A stretch of DNA of 64,000 nt from Streptomyces sp. NBC_01669 (GCF_026339735.1 NZ_JAPEQG010000001.1:1302001-1366000); one strand, 5' to 3'; counted from the stretch's first letter, positions 43,667 to 53,749 are shown. Notes: a model not told the origin generated them from the sequence alone. Translations and numbers: made by a program.

Positions 43667-45295
43667 GTGTCCGAGCAGCCGAGGCCGACCTCACTGACCG
43701 GCGGCGAAGCCGTGGTTCGCGCACTGGCGGAGCACGGTGTGACGCAGGCGTTCGGGATTCCGGGAACGCACAACCTGGAGATCTACCGGCATCTGGCCCC
43801 GTACGGAATCGCGCATGTCACCCCGCGCCACGAGCAGGGCGCGGGGTACGCCGCCGATGCGTACACGCGGGTCACCGGGCGCCCCGGGGTGGCGATCACC
43901 ACCACCGGTCCGGCGCTGCTGAACATCGCGGCGGCGGTCGGGCAGGCGTACTCGGACAGCGTGCCGTTGCTGGTCGTCTCGCCCGGCATGCCACTGCGCC
44001 ACCCACGCCAGTCGACCGGTCTGCTGCACGAGATGCGCAGCCAGACCGAGGCGCTGCGGGGGGTCTCGGCATTCAGCCACCGGGTGTCGACGGTCGAGGA
44101 GATCTTCTCCGCGGTGGCGCGCGCCTTCACGCTGTTCCGCACGGGACGCCCTCGCCCGGCCCATATCGAGGTGCCGCTCGATCTGCTGGAGAAGCCGGAA
44201 CTGGCGGGTCCGATGCGGCTCGCCCCGCCGACGCCCGCGATCTGCCCGTCCCTGCCCGCGCTGCGGGACGCGGCGCGGGTGCTGCGGTCGGCCCGGCAGC
44301 CCGCACTGGTCCTCGGTGGCGGTGCCAGGAACGCCGCGGCACAGTGCCTGACGCTGGCCGAGGAGCTGGGTGCGCCGGTGGTCACCACTGCCAACGGCAA
44401 GGGGATCGTCGACGAGACGCACCCGCTGTCGCTCGGGGTGTCGCTGCACAGCCCGTCCGTACAGCAGTGGCTGGCCGGGTGCGATGCGGTGCTGGCCGTG
44501 GGCACGGAACTGGCCGAGTCCGATCTCTGGTCCGCGCCGCCCGCGCTGCGCGCCACCCTGATCCGGGTGGATGTCGACCCGGATCAGATGTACGCGGGAC
44601 TGCCCGCGCAACTGCCGCTCGTCGGCGACGCCCGCGCCACCCTGGAAGCCCTGCGGCAGCAACTCGCCGAGCCCCACGGCGCACCGGCTTCCGGGGCTCC
44701 GGACCGGACCGGTGCCGTACGGGCGCTGCGCGCCGGGCGGGACGCGGAGACCGCTGAGCGCGATGCCCACCGGCTGCCGTATCTGCAGGCCGTACGGGCC
44801 GTGCTGGACGCGGACGCGATCCTGACCTCGGACAGTGCGCAGTGCTGTTACTACGGCGCGATCCCGCATCTGCCGGTGGGTCCGGCGGGGCGCTATCTCC
44901 ATCCGACCGGCTTCGGCACGCTCGGCTATGCCCTGCCCGCCGCGATCGGCGCGAAGACCGCGTATCCCGCCCGTCAGGTGGTGGCACTGAGCGGCGACGG
45001 CGGGCTGCAGTTCTCCGTGCAGGAGCTCGCCACCGCCGCCCAGCTGCGACTGCCGCTGCCCGTCGTGGTGTTCGACAACGGCGGATACGGCGAGATCCGC
45101 GACGAAATGACGGCGCGCGGCGACACCCCCACGGCGGTCGATCTGCCGTCCGTCGACCTCCCGGCGCTGGCCCGTGCGTACGGCGGCCACGGTGTCCACG
45201 CCGATTCACCCGAGGCGCTCACCCGCGCCCTGTCCCTGGCCCTGACCACCCCTGGGCCCACCCTGATCACTGTGACCGAGGAGACCCCCCGATGA
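43667..45295 (+). CDS. thiamine-diphosphate-dependent 2-oxo-acid decarboxylase / acetolactate synthase-like enzyme
   Basis: 542 aa with three ThDP-enzyme domains: Pyr domain (about 10-170, activating Glu in TPRHEQGAGYAADAY), central domain (about 185-310) and PP domain (about 370-530, with SGDGGLQFSVQEL and FDNGGYGEI as the Mg/ThDP site). It resembles 5-guanidino-2-oxopentanoate decarboxylase (AruI-like) proteins, though a different 2-oxo acid is possible. GTG 43667 follows a strong GGAGGGAGG. Its stop overlaps the next gene's start (ATGA). With the dehydrogenase behind it, a route from amino acid to oxo acid to aldehyde is plausible. Confidence 0.88.
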   Translation: MSEQPRPTSLTGGEAVVRALAEHGVTQAFGIPGTHNLEIYRHLAPYGIAHVTPRHEQGAGYAADAYTRVTGRPGVAITTTGPALLNIAAAVGQAYSDSVPLLVVSPGMPLRHPRQSTGLLHEMRSQTEALRGVSAFSHRVSTVEEIFSAVARAFTLFRTGRPRPAHIEVPLDLLEKPELAGPMRLAPPTPAICPSLPALRDAARVLRSARQPALVLGGGARNAAAQCLTLAEELGAPVVTTANGKGIVDETHPLSLGVSLHSPSVQQWLAGCDAVLAVGTELAESDLWSAPPALRATLIRVDVDPDQMYAGLPAQLPLVGDARATLEALRQQLAEPHGAPASGAPDRTGAVRALRAGRDAETAERDAHRLPYLQAVRAVLDADAILTSDSAQCCYYGAIPHLPVGPAGRYLHPTGFGTLGYALPAAIGAKTAYPARQVVALSGDGGLQFSVQELATAAQLRLPLPVVVFDNGGYGEIRDEMTARGDTPTAVDLPSVDLPALARAYGGHGVHADSPEALTRALSLALTTPGPTLITVTEETPR

Positions 45296-46515
45296 CGACG
45301 CCGACGACGACCGCGTCCCCGACCACCCCGCCGGCTCCGCTGATCTCGCTGACCTGGACGGACCACGTCACCGGACGCCAGGGCCATCTGGTCGTCGACC
45401 GGCTGGTGCGCGGTGTGTCCAGCGGCGGGCTGCGGATGCGGGAGGGCTGCACGCTCGACGAGGTGGCCGGACTCGCCCGCGGCATGACGATGAAGGAGGC
45501 CCTGCACTTCGACGCCGACGACGCACAGGCCCGCTACATACCGCTCGGCGGCGCCAAGGGCGGCATCGACTGCGACCCGCGCGCCCCGGAGGCGTATGGG
45601 GTACTGGTGCGCTATCTGCGGGCCGTGCGCCCGTACATCGAGAACATCTGGACGACCGGTGAGGACCTCGGGCTGACGCAGGACCTCGTCGACCGGGCGG
45701 CCGCCGAGGCCGGGCTCATCTCCTCGATCCAGGCCGTCTATCCCCTGCTCGACGACGAGACGGCGGCGCGGCAGCGGCTCGCCGACGCGTTCGCCGTCGA
45801 GGTGGACGGCATCGGGCTCGACGAACTGGTCGGCGGCTGCGGGGTCGCCGAGTCGGCGCTCGCCGCGCTGGACCGGGCGGGCGTGGCGTACTCGCAGGCG
45901 CGCGTCTGTGTGCAGGGCTTCGGCACGATGGGCGGGGCGACGGCGCGGTTCCTGGCGCGGGCCGGGCTGAAGGTCGTCGCCGTCGCGGACATCAAGGGCA
46001 CCATCGCCAACCCGGCGGGCCTCGACGTCGAGGCGCTGCTCGCCGCCAGGGACGCGTACGGAACGGTGGACCGCGGTGCGCTGCGGGACGGGGACCGCGA
46101 GCTGCCCGCCGACGCCTGGCTGGCCCAGGAGGCGGAGGTGCTCGTCCCGGCAGCGGTCTCGTACGCCATCGACGCCACGAACCAGGCTCTCATCACTGCC
46201 CGTTGGGTGGTCGAGGCGGCGAACATGCCGGTGCTGCCGGAGGCGGAGGCGCTGCTCGCCGGGCGCGGGATCACCGTGCTGCCCGATGTGGTCGTCAACT
46301 CCGGTACGAACGCCTGGTGGTGGTGGACCCTGTTCGGCGACATCGGCGCCGACGCCGAGGAGGCGTTCGGGCACACCCGTCGCTCGATGCGCGCCCTGAT
46401 CGACCGGATGCTGGTCCGCGCCGAGGCCGACGGCTCCACGCCCCGTGCGGCGGCCCATGCGCTCGTCGCCGAACGGCTGCCGGTGATGGCCGAACGGTTC
46501 GGCTGGTACCGGTGA
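45292..46515 (+). CDS. Glu/Leu/Phe/Val-type amino-acid dehydrogenase
   Basis: 407-aa NAD(P)-dependent dehydrogenase. The catalytic Lys region is GGAKGGIDCDP, the substrate loop is YIENIWTTGEDLGLTQ, and the Rossmann motif is VQGFGTMGG. It oxidatively deaminates an L-amino acid to the 2-oxo acid, or runs in reverse. ATG 45292 overlaps the stop of the ThDP enzyme, so the two are coupled and probably act in sequence. It is slightly shorter than hexameric glutamate dehydrogenases, and specificity cannot be read from sequence. Confidence 0.9.
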   Translation: MTTPTTTASPTTPPAPLISLTWTDHVTGRQGHLVVDRLVRGVSSGGLRMREGCTLDEVAGLARGMTMKEALHFDADDAQARYIPLGGAKGGIDCDPRAPEAYGVLVRYLRAVRPYIENIWTTGEDLGLTQDLVDRAAAEAGLISSIQAVYPLLDDETAARQRLADAFAVEVDGIGLDELVGGCGVAESALAALDRAGVAYSQARVCVQGFGTMGGATARFLARAGLKVVAVADIKGTIANPAGLDVEALLAARDAYGTVDRGALRDGDRELPADAWLAQEAEVLVPAAVSYAIDATNQALITARWVVEAANMPVLPEAEALLAGRGITVLPDVVVNSGTNAWWWWTLFGDIGADAEEAFGHTRRSMRALIDRMLVRAEADGSTPRAAAHALVAERLPVMAERFGWYR

Positions 46516-46674
46516 CGCTCCGCAAGCCTTCGCTCAACTCCCGTTGATCTAAAGGGTTTACGGCGAATAGCTGCCATGGCAGCTTCCCGCCAGCACCGAC
46601 CGGCCCCGCGCCGCCATGCTCCTGACATTCTCGCCTCACCACCCCCTGGGAACACACGAGTTCACGAGGTGAGA

Positions 46675-49600
46675 ATGAGACGGACCAGATGGGCGGCGGC
46701 CTGCGCCACAGCGCTCGCCGCCGCCCTTGCCGGTGGATCACTCCCTGCCGCCGCCGACAACGCCCCCGCCTTCGCCGACCCGGCCATGTCCCCGGCCGCA
46801 GGTGGCGCAGCCCGCACCGTCACGCTGCTGACCGGCGACGTGGTGACGTACTCCGGCAGCGGGAACGCCCTGCAGATCAGCTCGATCGTGCCGGGTTCCG
46901 GCCGTGAGGGCATGGGCTTCACTCGGTTCCGGGCGGACGGCCACGAGTACGCGGTGCCGATCGACGCCGTCGGACAGATCGCGCAGGGCCGCGTCGACCG
47001 ACGGCTGTTCGACGTGACCGAGCTGGTCGCATCGGGCTACGCCGACAGCAGCACCGACACCCTGCGGGTCCTGGTCGGCGGCGACACACCGTCCGCCGCG
47101 AGCCCCGACGCGCCGAAGGGCGCCCGCGTCGCCGTGGCCTTCCGCACCGCACGCACCACGGCGCTGAGCGTGCCCAAGAAGTCGGCCGGCACCGTGTGGA
47201 AGCAGCTCGGCACGGCGTCCGGGGCCCGCAGCGAAGGCATCGGGAAGGTCTGGCTCGACGGCAGGGTACGGGCGACGCTCGACCGGTCCGTACCGCAGAT
47301 CGGCGCGGACACGGCTCACCGCGCCGGAATCACCGGCAAGGGCACCAAGGTCGCGGTCCTCGACACCGGCTACGACCGCACCCACCCGGACCTGAAGAAC
47401 GCTGTCACCGCCTCGCAGGACTTCACCGAGGACGGCGACGTCCAGGACCTCCAGGGCCACGGCACCCATGTGTCCTCGATCATCGCCGGATCCGGCGCCG
47501 CCTCCGGGGGCCGGTACGCGGGTGTCGCGCCGGGCGCGGAGCTCGTCGAGGGCAAGGTCCTCGGCAACGACGGCTACGGCTACGACTCCTGGATCCTCGC
47601 CGGCATGCAGTGGGCCGTCGACCAGGACGCCCGGATCGTCAACATGAGTCTCGGATCGAACCGGGCCTCCGACGGCACCGACCCGCTGTCCGCCGCGGTC
47701 GACAAACTCTCCGCCGAGCACGGCACGCTCTTCGTGATCGCCGCGGGCAACAGCGGTGACCGGACGATCGGCGCGCCGGGCGCCGCCGATGCCGCGCTGA
47801 CGGTCGGCTCGGTCACCAAGTCCGGTGAGATGTCGGCGTTCTCCTCACGCGGACCGCGCCAGGGTCGGCCCGCCGTCAAGCCGGAGATCTCCGCACCGGG
47901 CAGTGCCATTGTGGCCGCCCGCGCCGCCGGCACGCTGGACGACGCGGCCGTCACCGAGCAGTACGCCTCGCTGTCCGGTACGTCGATGGCCAGCCCGCAT
48001 GTCGCGGGCGCCGCCGCCCTGCTGGCCCAGCGCCACCCCGACTGGTCGGGGGCGCAGCTGAAGTCCGCACTGGTCGGCAGCGCCGCCCCGGTGGCGGGTG
48101 CGTCGGTCGCCGACACGGGCGCAGGTCTCACCGACGTACCGGCGGCGCTGGCAGCGAAGGTGGTTGCCGTCCCCGCCACGCTGGCCGCCCACGCCACCTA
48201 CCCGAGCGCCTCCGCCGCAGCGCAGAGCCACCAGGTGACGTGGACGAACACCACGGACAAGCCCGTGGAACTGCGGCTGTCCGCCGGGCCCGGCCGGGTG
48301 ATCGGGGTGGGCGCGGAGACGGTGACTGTGCCCGCTCGGTCGTCCGCGGTCACGGAGGTCGTCCTCGATCCGTCACGGGTCGAGGCGGGGACGACGTACA
48401 GCGGAGCGGTCACCGCGACCTGGCCGGGGCGCGGCAGGGCGACGGTGCCCGTCTCCGTCGAGGCCGATCCGGAGACGTACACCCTCACCCTGACCGGTCC
48501 CGCACCGCGCGAAGGCACCGAGCGCACCTCGACGGGCGCGGTCCTGCAGAACGAGAAGACGGGCGCGTCCCAGCTGATCGGCCTGGACGGCACCAAGCCG
48601 AGGACGGTGACGCTGCCGCGCGGCAAGTACCGCATCCTGGGGCACACCTGGGAGTACGACACGGTGGGCAACACGGTCGTCGGGACCACCGCGATCCATT
48701 TCGCCCACCGGGTGATACTCGATCGGAGCAGCACCCTCGCACTGGACACCAAGGACGCAGAGCCCGTCAGGATCGGTGTCGACGACGGGTCCGCCCGGGT
48801 GTCGCTGCAGTCGGCCACCGGGATCGCGTCACGGGTCGGTTCCGGCACGGATGCCGCGGACACCGGGCTGGTCGCACCGAGCTCCGCCGGCCAGTACCGC
48901 GTGGAGGCGGTGCCCTCCACGGGCGGGACGCTGGACGGGCTCACCTTCTTCGGCGGTCTGAGCTGGCAGCAGCGGGAGGTCGACGCCCACGAGCCGGGCT
49001 CATCGGCCGACGCGCTGAGGCTGCTGCTCTCCCAGTACAGCATCTACAGCTGGCTGGGTACGGCCACCGGCGAGGTCGTCGACATCGGCACCGGGGCGGA
49101 CACCGACCCGGCGGCCATGGACCTCAAGGGAAAGATCGTCCTGTGGACACCGGCCACCAGCCAGACCGCGTTCAACAACGCGCTCTACCAGAAGCTGACG
49201 GACGCGGGCACGGCCGCCATCGTGTATGTCGGCTACGGGCTCTCGGTCTACAAGCCGACACCGGTGCTCAGGCTGGACACGGCCAGTGTGCCCGCCCTGC
49301 GGGCACGGCTGGCCGAAGGGCCGCTGACGCTGACGCTCGACGGCATCAGCACCTCGGCGGACGCCTACTTCCTGCACCACTCGGTCGACGGCAGGGTCCC
49401 GGCGGGGGCCGACTGGTTCGACCGGCGGTCGAATCTGGCCTGGGTGACGACGGTGGAACGCACGCACGGCTACCCGACCGATCCCAAGGGCATGTACGCC
49501 TGGACGACGTGGCACGGGCTGACGCTCTACCAGCAGTCCACCCGCTACCGGCCGCCGTCGGAGCAGACTCTTTACTACAGCCCGGACGTCGCGTGGACGA

Positions 49601-50403
49601 CGGCGACCTTTCACTACCAGTACGACGTCTCCGACCTCGTCTACCCGTTGGGGACGCTGGTCGGCGCGCCCACCGTGTACCACGCGGGCGGTGACTACCG
49701 GGACGACTGGATGTCCGCGCCCTTCAACCCGGCGCTCGGCGAGCAGGCCGGGGCGGCGCAGATCACCCGGGAGGGCGACAAGCTGAATGTGGCGCTCCCG
49801 GTGTTCTCGGACGCGGCCGGGCACCGTGCCGAGACGGCGCCGGGGGCGGACACCGGCAGCACGGTCCTGGCGGACGACGGCGGGAAGGTGCTGGCCCGCA
49901 ACGACGCACCGGGCCGCGCCACGTTCGACCTGCCGCGCAAGGACGACTGGTACCGGCTGACCGTCGACGCCACCCGTACGTCACCGGACCCGGTGACGTG
50001 GATGCTCGGCACCCGGATCACCAGCGAGTGGCGGTTCCGCTCCGGTCACGAGAAGTCGGCTGCCGCGGCCCGGCTGCTGGACCTCGACTACCGGCTGCCG
50101 CTGACCGGCGAGAACGCGGCCGACGCGGGAAGGCCGCTCGATTACATGGTCGGACTCACGGCGCAGGGCAGTCGGCAGGCGCTTGCCGTCGCTTCGTTGA
50201 AGGTCTGGTACGCGACGGACGGCACCGGCTGGAAGCAGGCCGCGGCGGCGCGTACGGCCGACGGCAGGTGGAAGGTGACGGTGCCTGCGATGGGCACAGC
50301 CAAGGTCGACCTGCGCACCACCGTCACGGACACCTCAGGTGCCTCGCTGACGGAGACCCTGATCGACGCGTACAACTCCGGCTGCGCCGATATCTGGTGC
50401 TGA
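46675..50403 (+). CDS. large secreted subtilisin-like serine protease
   Basis: 1242-aa S8 protease: signal peptide (about 1-30), propeptide region (about 40-205) and catalytic domain (about 210-490) with the triad D230 (VLDTGYDRTHPDL), H262 (GHGTHVSS) and S437 (GTSMASPHVAGA). A long C-terminal beta-rich region follows, including a PA-like insertion near IVLWTPATSQTAFNN. The triad is complete, so the enzyme should be active outside the cell. ATG 46675 has GAGGTGAG just upstream; an earlier codon at 46576 lacks a signal peptide. It ends NSGCADIWC with a possible disulfide. A terminator follows. Confidence 0.93.
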   Translation: MRRTRWAAACATALAAALAGGSLPAAADNAPAFADPAMSPAAGGAARTVTLLTGDVVTYSGSGNALQISSIVPGSGREGMGFTRFRADGHEYAVPIDAVGQIAQGRVDRRLFDVTELVASGYADSSTDTLRVLVGGDTPSAASPDAPKGARVAVAFRTARTTALSVPKKSAGTVWKQLGTASGARSEGIGKVWLDGRVRATLDRSVPQIGADTAHRAGITGKGTKVAVLDTGYDRTHPDLKNAVTASQDFTEDGDVQDLQGHGTHVSSIIAGSGAASGGRYAGVAPGAELVEGKVLGNDGYGYDSWILAGMQWAVDQDARIVNMSLGSNRASDGTDPLSAAVDKLSAEHGTLFVIAAGNSGDRTIGAPGAADAALTVGSVTKSGEMSAFSSRGPRQGRPAVKPEISAPGSAIVAARAAGTLDDAAVTEQYASLSGTSMASPHVAGAAALLAQRHPDWSGAQLKSALVGSAAPVAGASVADTGAGLTDVPAALAAKVVAVPATLAAHATYPSASAAAQSHQVTWTNTTDKPVELRLSAGPGRVIGVGAETVTVPARSSAVTEVVLDPSRVEAGTTYSGAVTATWPGRGRATVPVSVEADPETYTLTLTGPAPREGTERTSTGAVLQNEKTGASQLIGLDGTKPRTVTLPRGKYRILGHTWEYDTVGNTVVGTTAIHFAHRVILDRSSTLALDTKDAEPVRIGVDDGSARVSLQSATGIASRVGSGTDAADTGLVAPSSAGQYRVEAVPSTGGTLDGLTFFGGLSWQQREVDAHEPGSSADALRLLLSQYSIYSWLGTATGEVVDIGTGADTDPAAMDLKGKIVLWTPATSQTAFNNALYQKLTDAGTAAIVYVGYGLSVYKPTPVLRLDTASVPALRARLAEGPLTLTLDGISTSADAYFLHHSVDGRVPAGADWFDRRSNLAWVTTVERTHGYPTDPKGMYAWTTWHGLTLYQQSTRYRPPSEQTLYYSPDVAWTTATFHYQYDVSDLVYPLGTLVGAPTVYHAGGDYRDDWMSAPFNPALGEQAGAAQITREGDKLNVALPVFSDAAGHRAETAPGADTGSTVLADDGGKVLARNDAPGRATFDLPRKDDWYRLTVDATRTSPDPVTWMLGTRITSEWRFRSGHEKSAAAARLLDLDYRLPLTGENAADAGRPLDYMVGLTAQGSRQALAVASLKVWYATDGTGWKQAAAARTADGRWKVTVPAMGTAKVDLRTTVTDTSGASLTETLIDAYNSGCADIWC

Positions 50404-50439
50404 CCTGCGCCGGAGCCTTGAGGTGACAGGTGGTGAGCA

Positions 50440-50469
50440 GGGGGCGGGGCCGTATGCGGTCCCGCCCCC
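50440..50469. terminator. terminator after the subtilase gene
   Basis: GGGGGCGGGGCCG pairs with CGGTCCCGCCCCC (13 bp, one G-T pair) around a TATG loop, 36 bases past the stop. Confidence 0.75.
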
Positions 50470-50507
50470 GACCTGTCCGGGAGCGGCGCATTGGTTAGGG
50501 TGACGCC

Positions 50508-51119
50508 GTGGCAAGAGTGCGGTTGAGCGTGGCGGAACGACGCGAGGAGCTGCTCCGCGCTGCCGTCGAACAGATCGAGGTGCGAGGTGTCGCGGCGGTA
50601 CGGATCGCCGATGTCGCGTCCGTGCTCGGCGTGAGCAACGCCCTGGTGCTTTACCACTTCTCGACGAAGGAGAAGCTGGTCGCAGCCGCCTTCGCGCATG
50701 CGGCCGAGGCGGACCTCGCCCATCTGCGCAAGCTCCTGAGCCGTCGCACGAGTGCGGTACGGCGGTTGCGCGCCGCCGTCCGCTGGTACGCACCGACCGG
50801 GCAGGCCAAGGGCTGGCGGCTGTGGATCGAGGGCTGGGCGGCCTCGCTCCGGGACCCGGCGCTGCGCAATGTGGCCGGCGATCTCGACCAGCAGTGGAAG
50901 GCGGAGCTGGCCGAGGTCATCGAAGAGGGCGCCGCCGCGGGTGAGTTCCACTGCGACGACCCGATGTCCGTGGCCTGGCGACTGACCGCCCTGCTGGATG
51001 GTCTGGCCGTCCAGATGACGTCGTACGCCGGTCCGCTCTCCCGGGCCACGATGCTGGCGTGGACCGATGAGGCGCTCGCCCGCGAACTGGGCATCGACCG
51101 GGCGACGCTGACGGCCTGA
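50508..51119 (+). CDS. TetR-family transcriptional regulator
   Basis: 203 aa: helix-turn-helix IADVASVLGVSNALVLYHFSTKEKL, then a BetI-like C-terminal ligand domain (WYAPTGQAKGWRLWIEGWA, MTSYAGPLSRATMLAW). GTG 50508 is preceded by only a weak AGGGTG. No target is adjacent; it is convergent with the DUF6745 gene. It may act on the twin operators at 43564-43638 or on its own promoter (inference). Confidence 0.88.
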   Translation: MARVRLSVAERREELLRAAVEQIEVRGVAAVRIADVASVLGVSNALVLYHFSTKEKLVAAAFAHAAEADLAHLRKLLSRRTSAVRRLRAAVRWYAPTGQAKGWRLWIEGWAASLRDPALRNVAGDLDQQWKAELAEVIEEGAAAGEFHCDDPMSVAWRLTALLDGLAVQMTSYAGPLSRATMLAWTDEALARELGIDRATLTA

Positions 51120-51169
51120 CCCGGCCGGCCACTCCGCCTCCTTCGCTTCCTTCCCGCACTGTCGACCGA

Positions 51170-52171
51170 TCAGGTCTGGCGCAGAGGCGTGTACGCGTCT
51201 CCGTCCAGCCCGAAGGTCCAGGCGACGCCGCCCTTCGCGGTCCTGGTCGAGGGCGGTACCCGCAGCCAGTACGTGCGATGGGTCCCGTCGGGCTCCGGGG
51301 TCGAGTTGACCACCTCGACCATCACCACGTCCTCGTCGCCGTCCAGCGCGATCCGCCACAGGATGCCCGTCTCGTCCCGGTGCACCGGCTCGGCGCCCGA
51401 CTCGGTGAGGTAGCGGTCGTAACCGTAGAACTCCAGCATCACGCGGCGCAGCTCCGCGTTCTCCTCCTCGCGTATCCGCTCGGGGGTCAGGGCCGTCAGT
51501 TCCGCGAGGAACTCGGCGGGAACAGGCATGCCACGCCAGGCGTACAGCGTGAACCCGTCACGGTACGAGAGGGCAGGGCCGTCCCCGCGGTCGAGCCGGC
51601 CCGCCTCGTCGCGGTGGAGCGTCTCCGGGCGTTCGCTGATCACCACGGTGCGCTCGTACGGCCACCACCAGCCCGCGTGCCTGGCCACCTCCGCCAGGCC
51701 GTCGAGCCGGTCCCCGCGGCCGTCGAACGCGGCGAGCCACGCCGCGTCGTGCTGGCCGAGGACCGCGTCGAGCAGCACCATACGCACATCCGTCTCGTCC
51801 TCCGGGCTCTCGGCGAGGGCCGCGACGACACCGGTCCGTATCCGCTCGGCGAGCGCGGCTGTGGTCTCCCAGAGCTGGGCGCCCGTGGCCGACCAGAGGG
51901 AGGACCAGCCGGCCGGACCCAACTCGTCGTACATCCGGCGCCGTTCCTCCGCCCACGGCCGGGTCCGCACCTCGTCGCGCACCGAGCGGCCGGCGCCGAC
52001 GAGTTTCTCGACCACCTCGACGGCCGCCTTCGGCGAATCGGCCCAGACAATCTGCTCCGGCTCGGCCAGTCCCGCGCTGCGGTAGGCGAGGCGGACCCCG
52101 TCCTCGGCCGCTCCCCGGTCCGCCGCACCGGTCGCCGCTGCCACGGCCCGCCATGAGTCCACGTACTGCAT
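51170..52171 (-). CDS. DUF6745-family protein
   Basis: 333-aa protein of the uncharacterised DUF6745 type, predicted soluble and mainly helical, with a conserved centre (HAGWWWPYERTVVISERPETLHRDE, DGPALSYRDGFTLYAWRGMPVP) and a beta-rich end. ATG 52171 has GGGGA upstream; GTG 52195 would add eight residues. The small gene at 52294 lies upstream on the same strand and probably forms a two-gene unit with it. The unit is divergent from the STM4015-type operon, with which it shares a promoter region. Function unknown. Confidence 0.78.
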   Translation of the reverse strand: MQYVDSWRAVAAATGAADRGAAEDGVRLAYRSAGLAEPEQIVWADSPKAAVEVVEKLVGAGRSVRDEVRTRPWAEERRRMYDELGPAGWSSLWSATGAQLWETTAALAERIRTGVVAALAESPEDETDVRMVLLDAVLGQHDAAWLAAFDGRGDRLDGLAEVARHAGWWWPYERTVVISERPETLHRDEAGRLDRGDGPALSYRDGFTLYAWRGMPVPAEFLAELTALTPERIREEENAELRRVMLEFYGYDRYLTESGAEPVHRDETGILWRIALDGDEDVVMVEVVNSTPEPDGTHRTYWLRVPPSTRTAKGGVAWTFGLDGDAYTPLRQT

Positions 52172-52293
52172 CGGTTGTCCCCGTTCCCTGTTCACTCTCT
52201 TGGATCTCTGCTGTTCGCCGCCTGTCCGGCGGTTCGCCGTGCCGCCCGGTACCGGCCCGCTGCGTCGCGCGCCGCCTGTCCGGACCGGCCGGC

Positions 52294-52620
52294 TCAGTCC
52301 GCGACGATGCGGACCGCACCCGGTGCGTACTCCCGCTGGCGCACGACGCGGTACCAGCCCTTCGACAGCGGTATCGCCGCATGCTCCTCGTGCACCACCC
52401 GCCCGCCATCGGGGAGATGGAGCAGCATCGGGCCGAAGGCGCCCGCCTCACGCATCAGCCGGCCGGGTCCTTGGACTGCATGCGCATGACCGGTGACCTC
52501 GCCCAGCGCGAGCACCATCCGCCCGCGGGCGTCCCGCGGCTCCCCCGGCGCGTCCGCCAGGTGCGCGGGCACCTCGGACTCGTCCAACGCCACGATCAGT
52601 ACATCGCCCTGCCGGTACAC
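52294..52620 (-). CDS. conserved small protein paired with DUF6745
   Basis: 108 aa, beginning MYRQGDVLIVALDE and containing VLALGEVTGHAHAV and HEEHAAIPLSKGWYRVV. The two His-rich patches could bind metal; the fold is probably a small beta barrel. I recall such proteins next to DUF6745 genes in other bacteria, with no known role. GGAGGGGAG precedes ATG 52620. The 166-base gap to the operon at 52787 must hold divergent promoters. Confidence 0.8.
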   Translation of the reverse strand: MYRQGDVLIVALDESEVPAHLADAPGEPRDARGRMVLALGEVTGHAHAVQGPGRLMREAGAFGPMLLHLPDGGRVVHEEHAAIPLSKGWYRVVRQREYAPGAVRIVAD

Positions 52621-52786
52621 AGACGTCTCCCCTCCAGGGTGGCACCCGCTGTGCCGACCCTGGAGAAAACGCTAAGGGGAGGGTCTGACAACCGGTCACA
52701 ACCGCTCCCCCGCCCGCCGCATTGTCAGTGGGACTTGATAAACCTTGCGGACATCAGCCGTCCCCCAGTCTCAGGAGCTCAGGGCC

Positions 52787-53743
52787 ATGTCCGGTGTGGA
52801 TCATCTGCACGAGTTGCTCGGCCTGCCGGCCGTCGACTTCCGGCACGCGACGAACGAGGCGCCGGCGCAGGCCGCCGATGCCGCGGCCTGGCGTATCGCG
52901 GTCGATCCGTACGACGACGAGTCCGAGATGACCTGGGAGCAGGCGTTCCAGGCGTTCCTCGGGGCGGTCGATCCGGGCGGCGTGCGGGCCCTGATCATCG
53001 GACAGTGGGGGGAGGCGACCGACGAGACGTCGTCCTACCCGATCGGTCTGGTGACCGCCGCGGCCGACCGTCTGACTTCGCTGGAGGCGATCTTCGTCGG
53101 CGACATGACGCGCGAGGAGAACGAGATCTCCTGGATCGAGCAGTCCGACGTCACCGCGCTGCTGAGGGCGTTCCCCGGCCTGCTGGAACTGGGCGTGCGC
53201 GGCGGCACAAGCCTGGAGTTCTCCCCGTCGAAACACGAGCGGCTGCGTTCGCTGACCATCGAGACGGGCGGGCTGCCGGCCGGAGTGATCCGCGGCATTC
53301 TGGACAGCGAGCTGCCCGCGCTGGAGCGGCTCGATCTCTGGCTCGGTGTCGCCGAGTACGGCGGCGACGCCGATGTTTCGGACCTGGCCCCGCTGCTCTC
53401 CGGCTCGCGCTTCCCCCGCCTGCACCACCTCGGTCTGCGCAACAGCGAAGTGCAGAACGAGATCGCGACGGCCGTCGCGGGTGCCCCGGTCGTCGCCCAG
53501 CTGCGCACCCTCGATCTGTCGCACGGGACGCTCGGCGACGAGGGCGCGGCCGCGCTGCTCGAAGGCCAGCCGCTGACCCACCTCGAACGGCTCGATCTGC
53601 ACCATCACTTCCTCACCACGCCGATGGAGCGCCGGATCAAGGAGGCGCTGGAACCGTACGGAGTGCAGGTCGATGTGTCCGAACGCGAGGAACCATGGGG
53701 CGATCGTGGGGCCGAGGGCCGCTACACCACGGTTTCGGAGTGA
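52787..53743 (+). CDS. STM4015-family leucine-rich-repeat protein, copy 1
   Basis: 318-aa cytoplasmic LRR protein of the STM4015 family. An N-terminal cap (about 1-90, VDPGGVRALIIGQW) leads into irregular leucine-rich repeats (LERLDLWLGVAEYGG, LHHLGLRNSEVQNEIA, LRTLDLSHGTLGDEGA, LERLDLHHHFL). LRR surfaces usually bind another protein. ATG 52787 follows AGGAG. It starts a six-gene operon and is followed after six bases by a paralogue. Function unknown in any species I know of. Confidence 0.85.
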   Translation: MSGVDHLHELLGLPAVDFRHATNEAPAQAADAAAWRIAVDPYDDESEMTWEQAFQAFLGAVDPGGVRALIIGQWGEATDETSSYPIGLVTAAADRLTSLEAIFVGDMTREENEISWIEQSDVTALLRAFPGLLELGVRGGTSLEFSPSKHERLRSLTIETGGLPAGVIRGILDSELPALERLDLWLGVAEYGGDADVSDLAPLLSGSRFPRLHHLGLRNSEVQNEIATAVAGAPVVAQLRTLDLSHGTLGDEGAAALLEGQPLTHLERLDLHHHFLTTPMERRIKEALEPYGVQVDVSEREEPWGDRGAEGRYTTVSE

Positions 53744-53749
53744 CGCCCC

